27,984 bases of DNA, from the NCBI GenBank assembly GCA_028287455.1, contig JAQBPP010000020.1, positions 1 through 27,984 on the forward strand, written 5' to 3'. Source of the DNA: Bacilli bacterium. Lineage in GTDB: Bacteria > Bacillota > Bacilli > Tumebacillales > JAQBPP01. Positions 21,061 to 27,984 of this stretch are shown in pieces (positions within the stretch are counted from its first letter, which is position 1; the number at the start of each line of letters is the position of its first letter). Made by a program: the position numbers and the translations under genes. The notes below the pieces were generated by a model. It had not been told where the DNA came from and did no database searches. It saw only the letters and a program-made list of their open reading frames with translations.

Positions 21061-23214
21061 TTGTTGAAGCAATTGCTGGAGAGAACAGGTTTGGTTTTAA
21101 AACGAGTGCCTTGGAAGCGATTACGTTTCAAATCAAGCCGCTTTAACCAAAAACAATTTAACTTAAATTTGAAGTACCCGTCTGGCATCAGACGCAAGCT
21201 TGTGTTGACCTTTCTCGCACTTTCTTTGGTGCCTTTGCTGCTTGTTGGTTGTATATCCTATTTCATTTCCGGCTCAATCATTCAAAACAAAGCGAAACAG
21301 TTGACGCAACCTACAGTGGCATTAACCGCCCAAACGATAGATCTATTGATGCAGCATTACGATGAATTATCTATGCAGATCATCACCAACAAGGACCTGC
21401 AGGATTTAATCTCCGCTCAAGTGGATCCTAATGATGCTTATGCAAAACTGCAAACCAATACGCAGGTTAATAACTTGATCACGAATTTCACAAATGGAAA
21501 TGTAGCGGATAGTCTATCCGTCTCCATCCTTGCGCAGAATGGCTTCAACTATGGAAGTCTGGCCAGCGGCCCATCGAAATGGGCTGATTTGCAAAACGAG
21601 GGTTGGATGAAAGCAACTCTTACAGCGAATGGAAAAATAGTTTGGCTCGCCCCAAGCCTGACTGACCGTAATGGTTTAACTGCTTCTCCAGGGATTTTTA
21701 CTTTGACAAGAGTAATCAAGGGGTCTAACAATCTCGGTACTGCAGGCGTACTGGTGATGCAAATCCCAACTGTCAATTTACAAAGCATCAAGAATTCCAA
21801 ACTCGGCGACAACGGCTTCTTGTTTCTGACAGATGCAGGCGGCAGCGTGGTATACAGTCCCTCCGATCTGATTAAAGGTGCGGATTCAGTCTCGAAACTC
21901 TCTTCTATGACTGCTGCGCTGCAGGGAAAGGTCGGGCAGTATGCCGATTCCTTCAACCACACCCAGACGTTAATTACCTATGAAACCTCCACTTATTCAG
22001 GCTGGAAAATCGTCGGTGTAGTTCCACTGCAGGAATTAACCAAAGAAACGTTCTGGATCGGCATGGCCACCGTACTCATCCTGCTTGTTAGTTTTGGGTT
22101 GTGCTTATTGATTGCCAGCCGCATTGCGAACTCGTTCGCCTCGCCGATCCAATTACTTGTAGATGCCATGAAAAAGGTGGCCACTGGCGATTTAACTGCA
22201 GCAGTTGTGATCAACAGGGAAGATGAAATCGGTTTGCTCTCGACTGAATTTACCAAAATGGTCAAAGGCATCGAGTCGTTGATCGAACAAGTGAGAACTA
22301 CCGCTTTGCTCGTGGCAACCGAAACGAAAACGATGGTTGAATCCCTCGGGACCTCTTTGGCAGCTTCGCAAGAGGTGGCTTCCGCAGTTGAGAATATTGC
22401 GCAAGGGGCCGGGGAACAAGCCGCGGAAGTGGACAACGGCAGCCGGGTCACCGCATCGATCGTGGAGAAAGTGCAGCATGCAGTTGAAGCAACCCAGGGT
22501 ATGAAACAAGTCACTCTGCAAGTACAGGAATTGAGTGTCAATGGTGAAACTCAAATTTCCGGTCTCGTAACGTCTACCGACAAGGCGCAGCAGCAGATCA
22601 ATAAAATCAGCGAGGTGATGGAATCCCTGGTCACCAGTGTGAAGGACATCGATCAGATCGTGGCCAGCATTTCATCCATTGCCGAACAAACGAATTTGCT
22701 GTCGTTAAACGCAGCCATCGAAGCGGCACGCGCCGGCGTACACGGGAACGGATTTCGGGTCGTTGCAGATGAAGTGCGCAAATTGGCAGATCAAGCGAAA
22801 ACATCCACTCAGGGCATTCGAAAAATCACGCAGCAAATTAATGAACGCACTACGCAAGTTTCAGCAAACATGCAGGCAACCAATGAGGTATTTCACCAAC
22901 AGTCTGTCTCAGTGAACAAGACTGAACAGGTGTTTCAAACCATCCAGTCTTCCATGCAAGGCATGCTGGGGCAGCTCAATGAGTTCACCTTGATGATGAC
23001 CGATTTGGAAGGCGCTCGCGGTGAACTGGTCGTGGCGATTTCGAAGATATCTGCTGTTGCGCAGGAAGCAGCCGCTACAACCGAAGAAGTGTCTTCGTTA
23101 ACCCGTGAGCAAACGGATGCAACCGAGACGCTGCGGAGTCTAACCACCGGATTGTCTGTGCAAGCAGATGCGCTGTCCGAACAAGTCGCAAGCTTCCGTA
23201 CGAACAACCAATAA
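21061..23214 (+). CDS. Methyl-accepting chemotaxis protein with dCache-type sensor
   Basis: This transmembrane chemoreceptor of about 717 residues has a basic cytoplasmic N-terminus, then TM1 (about 47-68). An extracellular region of about 260 residues has dCache features (VGCISYFISG start, then YSGWKIVGVVPLQEL near its end). TM2 lies at about 330-352, then a HAMP segment (ASPIQLLVDAMKKVATGDL). The signalling domain follows, with the hairpin-tip sequence IAEQTNLLSLNAAIEAARAG and VVADEVRKLADQ. The ligand is unknown. I chose TTG at 21061, with GGACGGAG 8 bases upstream; the frame runs 32 codons further, to a TTG without a ribosome site. It is monocistronic, divergent from yjjX. I found no sigma-D promoter (TAAA with GCCGATAA) in the 186-base gap upstream. 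Confidence 0.93.
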   Translation: MLKQLLERTGLVLKRVPWKRLRFKSSRFNQKQFNLNLKYPSGIRRKLVLTFLALSLVPLLLVGCISYFISGSIIQNKAKQLTQPTVALTAQTIDLLMQHYDELSMQIITNKDLQDLISAQVDPNDAYAKLQTNTQVNNLITNFTNGNVADSLSVSILAQNGFNYGSLASGPSKWADLQNEGWMKATLTANGKIVWLAPSLTDRNGLTASPGIFTLTRVIKGSNNLGTAGVLVMQIPTVNLQSIKNSKLGDNGFLFLTDAGGSVVYSPSDLIKGADSVSKLSSMTAALQGKVGQYADSFNHTQTLITYETSTYSGWKIVGVVPLQELTKETFWIGMATVLILLVSFGLCLLIASRIANSFASPIQLLVDAMKKVATGDLTAAVVINREDEIGLLSTEFTKMVKGIESLIEQVRTTALLVATETKTMVESLGTSLAASQEVASAVENIAQGAGEQAAEVDNGSRVTASIVEKVQHAVEATQGMKQVTLQVQELSVNGETQISGLVTSTDKAQQQINKISEVMESLVTSVKDIDQIVASISSIAEQTNLLSLNAAIEAARAGVHGNGFRVVADEVRKLADQAKTSTQGIRKITQQINERTTQVSANMQATNEVFHQQSVSVNKTEQVFQTIQSSMQGMLGQLNEFTLMMTDLEGARGELVVAISKISAVAQEAAATTEEVSSLTREQTDATETLRSLTTGLSVQADALSEQVASFRTNNQ

Positions 23215-23218
23215 GAAA

Positions 23219-23258
23219 ACAGGCCGCCCGCATTCCGATTAGGATGCAGACGGCCTGT
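23219..23258. terminator. Shared bidirectional terminator
   Basis: ACAGGCCG (23219-23226) pairs with CGGCCTGT (23251-23258), with an inner GCAT/ATGC stem. The minus-strand side is followed by TTTTCTTATT and probably ends the SLH gene message; the + side, with ATTTGAT, more weakly ends the chemoreceptor message. Confidence 0.75.
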
Positions 23259-23276
23259 ATTTGATATCGATCGATT

Positions 23277-25580
23277 TTAGTAGGGACGATATGTTGGGGT
23301 GTTGAGTTGCAATTTGGCTACACGATCGGCCACTACAACCACAGACGCAAGTGAGGCTTGATCAAGCGGCGAAAATGTATCACCACCACCACCGCCCATT
23401 ATTCCTAACGCGCTGGCAATTGCAATGTCACCCACATACTGATCATTCTGATCAATATCCGTGTAAGGGTTTTTAAACCAGCTGGTTTTCGAGGCTAGTT
23501 TGGAATAGCCGATAATTCGCACTGCGAAATCAGCCAATTCTTCTCTTGTGATGATATCGTCTGGACGGAAGTTTTTCATATCCTGGTCAATCCAACCCGC
23601 CATAACAGCTGCTTCAATGTCAGACGCCTGTGAGCTGCCCGCGTACACATCAAAGAATGGTGACGAAGCACTTGCCGCTTTGGCGACAAACGGATTGTGC
23701 AGCGCCAGCACTAACAAATGGACTGCCTGGGAACGCGTCAACAACTGGTCCGGATTGACCTTGCCATTTTTCACTTCAATAATGCCGCGATCAGCGAAAT
23801 CCTGCAGCTGTGTTTCTGCCCAATGCCCTTTAATATCCGTTACATTCTGGTGAGTAGGCTGGTTGCTAAACGGACTGATAAACTGTCCCGTTAGCGCATC
23901 CAGTACTTGCGGTCCGTTAGCAGGCACCTCAGGCGCATAAACCAGCCTTGGCGAGGTTGGCGGCCATGTCAATTGCCCTGTGGTCGGATCCTTGACTGGC
24001 ACCAGCACGTATTGCAATGTCAAAGGGTACTGTTTCACATAGTCAGCCTGAGCTGTTTTGAGAGAGACTGCACCCGCAGGATTCGGAAAATCACTTGTTG
24101 TAACGTTTTGATTCGCATTGTAATTATCTACATTGCCAGTGGTTTGACTGACAGAGACATTTATCGATTGAAATTGAACTGGAATTCCATTTACTAACCC
24201 ATTGAAGTGAATCATGTAGTCGCTCGACACAGGCATCTTGCCTGGATAATAAACTTGCTGCGAAACTGTTGAATACACGAGGTTAGCCACCCGGGTGGGA
24301 GCCACTTTGGCAACGAAAGTTTTCGCAATCTGCACGGCTTGGTCGCTGCTGATGACAGGAGCCTGACTTGTTGCGTTCGTGGATTGGGGTTGAACAGTAT
24401 TCCGCCAGTAGTTGATTAACTCTCCCGTATTCGCATCGATGTTGACGCTCAGCGACTGAACCTGAGCCGATTTGTCAGCAGGCGCAGCAGAAGGGGTAAA
24501 AGTGAAGTTCCAGGTGGGATCTGCTTTGGTCGTGTCACCCGGCGAGTTATAGGAACTGTTGGTCACTGTATAGCTGTTGTCTAAATTGAGGAGTTTGCGC
24601 GCTAATGCCACCGCATCGTCCTTCGATGTCAACGGACCATTCACCAGCGGTGCACCAGGGGTTGCAGCAATGGGAGCGTAGGGAACTGCCGCTGAAATCG
24701 GATTTCCATCGTTATCCAGGAGTGCCCCCGTAGTCGCGTCGACTAACGGCAGCGATCCAATCGAGCCTGCAGGGGCGGGCGTTGAGTACACCAGATGTGA
24801 GACCGGACCGCCCGCATATTGCGGAAACTGCTGGATATACTGCAGTGACAAAGGCAACAAGGCATATTTGCTCGCTGCCGCATCTGCTGAATAAACTGCC
24901 TTTGATACAGCAGGGAACTGAGCATCTGCCAATAACCAGGAATAGGAATAATTCATCAGGTCCCCATGGCTGGAGATTGAAATGTTGAATCCGTCTGAAC
25001 GGACCGGAATTCCATTTACCAGTCTGTTGAACTTAAACATAAAATTCTGGGACACGTTCGGATTCAGCCCAACAGGCTGGTTTTCCGTGCCTTGATCGAT
25101 ATACTGCACTTTATCCGGAGCAAGTTTTGCAATCCATGCTTGTGCAGCCGCTTTGGCTGCGTCGGCCGTAATTGGTGAACTGGAACCATCTGCTGGCAGC
25201 GGCTGGTTATAAGAACGGTAAATGGAGTAAATGCTGCCTGTAATGGCATCCACAGACGCATTCAGGTTGGTGGTGATGGTACTGTCGCCTTTGGTCCAAC
25301 TGAACGTCCAGGTGACTTTATGCATATTGGGTGACGATGGAAGATTGACACTGTTGCTGCTGCTGTTGTCGTTGCTGCTGACATTTTGCAGTTTGTAAGA
25401 GTCATCGATCGATAAAGCAGTTTTGACCAGTTCGAGTGCTTGCTGCTGTGTCAGTTGAGCAACCGCTACAGCCGGTGCAGACTGGGCACTATCTGCCGAA
25501 ACGGCAAGCGGCGAGAGTGTGCTAAACAGCGTAAATCCGATCGTTAAGGTAACCAACTGATGGCCCGGCTTTATGAACAA
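23277..25580 (-). CDS. Secreted protein with two YcdB/YcdC repeats and a C-terminal SLH region
   Basis: The 767-residue product has a signal peptide (about 1-29, cleavage after AVSA). Two long homologous units follow, about 42-300 and 318-575, each with a QALELVKTAL or DAVALARKLL opening, a TWTFSW/TWNFTF strand, a FNxLVNGIPV motif (187-193 and 462-468) and a DAxTG segment. These match YcdB/YcdC-type PepSY-like repeats. Residues about 580-767 contain three S-layer-homology segments (DIKGHWAETQLQDFADRGII, FFDVYAGSSQASDIEAAV, YTDIDQNDQYVGDIAIASAL); the third lacks the usual LTRAEA-like box. SLH domains anchor proteins to pyruvylated cell-wall polymer. The role of the repeats, often linked to protease inhibition or cell-surface sensing, is unproven. 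The start is TTG at 25580 after AAAGGAGGG. An ECF-type promoter lies upstream. Confidence 0.9.
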   Translation of the reverse strand: MFIKPGHQLVTLTIGFTLFSTLSPLAVSADSAQSAPAVAVAQLTQQQALELVKTALSIDDSYKLQNVSSNDNSSSNSVNLPSSPNMHKVTWTFSWTKGDSTITTNLNASVDAITGSIYSIYRSYNQPLPADGSSSPITADAAKAAAQAWIAKLAPDKVQYIDQGTENQPVGLNPNVSQNFMFKFNRLVNGIPVRSDGFNISISSHGDLMNYSYSWLLADAQFPAVSKAVYSADAAASKYALLPLSLQYIQQFPQYAGGPVSHLVYSTPAPAGSIGSLPLVDATTGALLDNDGNPISAAVPYAPIAATPGAPLVNGPLTSKDDAVALARKLLNLDNSYTVTNSSYNSPGDTTKADPTWNFTFTPSAAPADKSAQVQSLSVNIDANTGELINYWRNTVQPQSTNATSQAPVISSDQAVQIAKTFVAKVAPTRVANLVYSTVSQQVYYPGKMPVSSDYMIHFNGLVNGIPVQFQSINVSVSQTTGNVDNYNANQNVTTSDFPNPAGAVSLKTAQADYVKQYPLTLQYVLVPVKDPTTGQLTWPPTSPRLVYAPEVPANGPQVLDALTGQFISPFSNQPTHQNVTDIKGHWAETQLQDFADRGIIEVKNGKVNPDQLLTRSQAVHLLVLALHNPFVAKAASASSPFFDVYAGSSQASDIEAAVMAGWIDQDMKNFRPDDIITREELADFAVRIIGYSKLASKTSWFKNPYTDIDQNDQYVGDIAIASALGIMGGGGGDTFSPLDQASLASVVVVADRVAKLQLNTPTYRPY

Positions 25581-25632
25581 GAAAAACCCTCCTTTTGATA
25601 GTTGACTTGAATCTAACTCTTAATACTATTAA

Positions 25633-25661
25633 TTAGACGAGTAAATTACCAAAAGGTTACA
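25633..25661 (-). promoter_or_regulatory. ECF sigma factor-type promoter of the SLH gene
   Basis: The minus strand has TGTAAC (25656-25661), a 16-base spacer and CGTCTAA (25633-25639), the two-part pattern of extracytoplasmic-function sigma promoters in Bacillales (TGWAAC with CGTC). It ends 52 bases before the TTG start. Confidence 0.6.
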
Positions 25662-25702
25662 AAAAATTTAACAGATTCTGGAGTCTTTTTTTCAGCGGGC
25701 CA

Positions 25703-26140
25703 TCAATCGCTCCAAACTGCCTCAATTTGCACGGAAACTTTGCTATGTTCGCCCGCAAAATCCAGATCGTAGCTTAAATCCAAACGGACTGTGCCTGACC
25801 GCTCGGCTCTGACCCACTGGAAACCGGTGGTCCAAACGGCCATCTGAAACTTCCCGTATGGAGTTTCATAAACGCCCGTCTTCTTCGCGCCCTGCACAAA
25901 TTCCTGCCGCATGCTCATCTCGCCAGTACGCAGGAGCAGCGCTTTGTTCGGATCTACTTTCCAGACCACGGCAATGGGGCCTGTCCCCTCCCCAGCCTGC
26001 TCCTCATATCGGATAAACCAGGCATTTCCTGCGTAATTCAGGCTGCCCTCTACTTCCTGCTGCACCGTTTGAATGGCGCCAGGGTCTCTCTCCGGGATAA
26101 GCGTGGACTGAAAACGAATCACAGCTTGCCGCGTAAACAT
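25703..26140 (-). CDS. ywiB: DUF1934 (YwiB-like) beta-barrel protein
   Basis: The product (145 aa) is built of alternating beta strands: VIRFQSTL, VEGSLNYAGNAWFIRYEE, IAVVWKVDP, ALLLRTGEMSMRQEF, a YETPYGKFQMAVWT segment and a VRLDLSYDLDF strand. The YETPYGKF-like motif and length identify the DUF1934 family, whose B. subtilis member is YwiB; the fold is lipocalin-like, the role unknown, though the family often neighbours argS. The ATG at 26140 lies four bases after the speB stop and has only a weak ribosome site overlapping the stop, so it probably depends on translation of speB. The frame extends upstream into speB, but the family N-terminus supports 26140. Confidence 0.88.
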   Translation of the reverse strand: MFTRQAVIRFQSTLIPERDPGAIQTVQQEVEGSLNYAGNAWFIRYEEQAGEGTGPIAVVWKVDPNKALLLRTGEMSMRQEFVQGAKKTGVYETPYGKFQMAVWTTGFQWVRAERSGTVRLDLSYDLDFAGEHSKVSVQIEAVWSD

Positions 26141-26144
26141 CGCC

Positions 26145-27032
26145 CTAGCCCTGCGTGAAACCAAGCAGCGCTTCCCGAATCGCTTTCGACGCGAGGATTT
26201 GCGTTTGCTCAGAGGGATCAATGCCCGGAGATACTTCTACTATGTCAAATCCCACAACTTGTACATCAGAGGCCGCGATCATGTGAATCGCTTTGAGCAA
26301 ATCGGCAGAACTGATTCCGCCCGCTTCCACAGTACCTGTACCAGGCGCAAACGCCGGATCCACTACATCGATATCCACAGTCAAGTAAACCGGCCGTCCA
26401 GCCAGAGCAGGCAACAAGCGGGCCAGCGGATCCAACACTTCAAATGGGTGAAAGTTGGTATTTTCTTTGGCCCAATAAAACTCTTCACGCGTTCCAGATC
26501 GGATCCCCAGCTGATAAACATTCCGGGGTCCAATGAGGCCACAGATGTGCCGCATGACAGCGGCATGAGAAAAGGGTTCTCCCTCGTAATCCTCCCGCAA
26601 ATCCGCATGCGCATCCAATTGAATCACAGCTAATTCCGGATACTTTGCCGACACGGCGCGGACCGGACCCAAGGTAACCAGATGTTCCCCGCCCATGCCA
26701 AAAGGCAGTTTCCCATCAGCTAATACTTTCGCCACATACTGTTCAATAACCTCAACTGATTTACCCGGATTTCCAAACGGCAGCGGCAGATCGCCAGCAT
26801 CGAAAAACGAAATGGTTTCCATATGCATATCCAGGTAAGGCGAGTATTCTTCCAGTCCGATCGACACTTCCCGAATTCTGGCAGGCCCGAGCCGCGTGCC
26901 GCCTCGAAACGATACGGTCCAGTCCATCGGCATGCCGTATAAAACTGCACGCGCTTTGTCATAATCCTGTGTAGCCCCGATAAACTCGTTGCCATTATAG
27001 GCTGGGTCAAACTTCATCGGATGAAAACTCAT
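26145..27032 (-). CDS. speB: Agmatinase
   Basis: This ureohydrolase turns agmatine into putrescine and urea. The di-manganese site is complete: GGEHLVTLG (His 117), QLDAHADLR (Asp 140, His 142, Asp 144) and TVDIDVVDPAFAPGTG (two further Asp at about 225). Length (295 aa) is normal. The ATG at 27032 overlaps the speE stop in an ATGA arrangement, so the genes are translationally coupled. With speE it supplies putrescine and then spermidine; an arginine decarboxylase that would make the agmatine is not in the window. The order speE-speB is as in B. subtilis, where speB is known as agmatinase. Confidence 0.97.
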   Translation of the reverse strand: MSFHPMKFDPAYNGNEFIGATQDYDKARAVLYGMPMDWTVSFRGGTRLGPARIREVSIGLEEYSPYLDMHMETISFFDAGDLPLPFGNPGKSVEVIEQYVAKVLADGKLPFGMGGEHLVTLGPVRAVSAKYPELAVIQLDAHADLREDYEGEPFSHAAVMRHICGLIGPRNVYQLGIRSGTREEFYWAKENTNFHPFEVLDPLARLLPALAGRPVYLTVDIDVVDPAFAPGTGTVEAGGISSADLLKAIHMIAASDVQVVGFDIVEVSPGIDPSEQTQILASKAIREALLGFTQG

Positions 27033-27859
27033 TTAATTAAATCCTCCACGAATTTTGGCAATTGAAACACCGATTTATGAATGGAGGGTGAATAGTAGCG
27101 CGTTCCAGGCGGATCAAACAGCTTCGCCTCGTCCACTTGCAGTGGGTCATATTTTTTGGAACCCATCGTGAAGCTCCACAGCCCGGAAGGATACGTTGGG
27201 ATCGATACCGTATAGTAACGGGTTACCGGGTACAATGAAGCAATGTCCCGGTGAACGCGTTTGATCAGATCTGCATTTAACCAGGGAGACTCGGTTTGCG
27301 CCACCATTATGCCATCTTCTTTGAGTGCATCATAGATTCCTTGATAGAAATCTTTGGCAAAGAGGCCTACAGCTGGACCCACAGGCTCAGTGGAATCGAC
27401 CAGTATCACATCGTATTCCTGTTTGCTTTCCTGAATGTGCTTGATGCCATCAATCACTCGAACATCCACCTTCGGATCGCCAAGGCCGCTTGCGATGTCT
27501 GGCAGATACTGCTTGGACACTTCAATAACACGGCCATCAATTTCTGCCAGCACTGCTTTTTCCACAGATGGATGTTTGATTATCTCCCGGATGGCGCCAC
27601 CATCCCCTCCGCCGACAACCAGCACCTTTTTCGGATTCGGATGCGTGTTTAACGCGACATGCGAAATCATCTCGTGATAGACAAACTCATCGCGGTCGGT
27701 TGTCATCACCATGCCATCGAGCACCAGCATGGTCCCCCATTCCACTGTTTCAATCAGATCGAGCGCCTGAAACTTGGATACTTCTGTATGTAACGTCTTC
27801 GAAATCTTGGCGGTGATCCCATAATTTTCAGTTTGCTTCTCTGTATACCATAATTCCAC
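27029..27859 (-). CDS. speE: Spermidine synthase (polyamine aminopropyltransferase)
   Basis: This enzyme transfers an aminopropyl group from decarboxylated S-adenosylmethionine to putrescine. It has the family start ELWYTEKQT, the FQALDLIETVEWGTMLVLDG region, the nucleotide loop VVGGGDGGAIREIIKH and the active-site VDSTEPVGPA. I chose GTG at 27859: AGGAG lies 9 bases upstream of it but directly touches the ATG at 27868, and MELWYTEKQT matches the MSELWYTEKQT start of B. subtilis SpeE. That gives 276 aa. The gene is first in a speE-speB-ywiB operon. A near-consensus sigma-A promoter lies about 40 bases upstream. Confidence 0.96.
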   Translation of the reverse strand: MELWYTEKQTENYGITAKISKTLHTEVSKFQALDLIETVEWGTMLVLDGMVMTTDRDEFVYHEMISHVALNTHPNPKKVLVVGGGDGGAIREIIKHPSVEKAVLAEIDGRVIEVSKQYLPDIASGLGDPKVDVRVIDGIKHIQESKQEYDVILVDSTEPVGPAVGLFAKDFYQGIYDALKEDGIMVAQTESPWLNADLIKRVHRDIASLYPVTRYYTVSIPTYPSGLWSFTMGSKKYDPLQVDEAKLFDPPGTRYYSPSIHKSVFQLPKFVEDLIK

Positions 27860-27897
27860 TGCTTTCATCTCCTCGCATGAACTAACATTCGATCCGT

Positions 27898-27926
27898 ATT
27901 ATACCAAACCCGGTTAACAGTCTCAA
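27898..27926 (-). promoter_or_regulatory. Strong sigma-A promoter of speE-speB-ywiB
   Basis: Minus strand TTGAGA (27921-27926), a 17-base spacer, TATAAT (27898-27903) with TGG before it. It is 39 bases before the GTG start and is the best promoter at the right end of the window. Confidence 0.82.
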
Positions 27927-27984
27927 TCGCTGGGACTCCACGTCTAAACTGGCCAACTACCGTCAATACTGGTGGAAGTATAAC

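Noticed and set aside
25670..25695. Terminator-like AGATTC/GAGTCT hairpin with a T-run on the + strand
   Set aside because: The loop would be only two bases and no + strand gene ends there; on the minus strand, where ywiB ends, there is no T-run after it.
27927..27984. Possible end of another minus-strand gene at the right edge (a penicillin-binding protein gene stands upstream of speE in B. subtilis)
   Set aside because: Only about 12 codons remain before a stop and they carry no recognisable motif; it overlaps the -35 side of the speE promoter, so no call was made.

Overview
The window looks like chromosome of an endospore-forming Firmicute of the order Bacillales. The evidence is spoIIR, spo0F, a YjcZ-type spore peptide, the delta subunit gene rpoE, and a gene order close to that of Bacillus subtilis (fadF .. 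rpoE-pyrG-spo0F-fba-tal .. rho-rpmE-tdk .. prfA-prmC .. spoIIR-ywlC, plus speE-speB). Moderate GC, very frequent TTG starts, and S-layer-homology and FadF proteins would suit an Alicyclobacillaceae-like lineage, but that placement is inference. I saw no phage, insertion sequence, CRISPR array, tRNA or rRNA.

Layout, left to right. 1-437: the tail of a + strand phosphodiester glycosidase, a shared terminator, and a 42-residue YjcZ-like spore peptide on the minus strand. 438-6385: a minus-strand housekeeping block read leftwards as rpmE, tdk, yqhQ-like (DUF1385), prfA, prmC, spoIIR and ywlC. A cluster of DnaA-box-like 9-mers lies between spoIIR and ywlC. 6460-6733: a 37-codon + strand gene with a good ribosome site and its own terminator, facing a radical SAM gene. 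6734-9330: radical SAM enzyme and rho, minus strand. 9331-11126: a membrane-anchored M1-like peptidase on the + strand. 11120-16418: minus-strand rpoE, pyrG, spo0F, fbaA, tal and a seven-helix membrane protein. pyrG has a recognisable CTP-sensing attenuator leader. 16515-20874: a probable fatty-acid or branched-acid catabolic operon, yjjX (DUF84), fadF, crotonase and meaB. 21061-23214: a chemoreceptor on the + strand. 23277-25580: a secreted YcdB-repeat/SLH protein behind an ECF-type promoter. 25703-27859: speE, speB and ywiB in a tightly coupled operon with a strong promoter near the right edge.

How it fits together. Most genes are core functions: translation termination (prfA with its methylase prmC), tRNA t6A synthesis (ywlC), transcription (rho, rpoE), nucleotide supply (pyrG, tdk, yjjX), central carbon (fbaA, tal), polyamines (speE, speB) and sporulation signalling (spo0F, spoIIR). 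The points most worth a second look are the DnaA-box cluster beside ywlC, the pyrG leader, a FadF protein whose first CCG domain has lost all its usual cysteines, the small peptide gene beside an uncharacterised radical SAM enzyme, and the ECF-type promoter of the SLH protein. I found no convincing wholly new multi-gene system. The closest candidate is the radical SAM/37-residue peptide pair, and it is weak.
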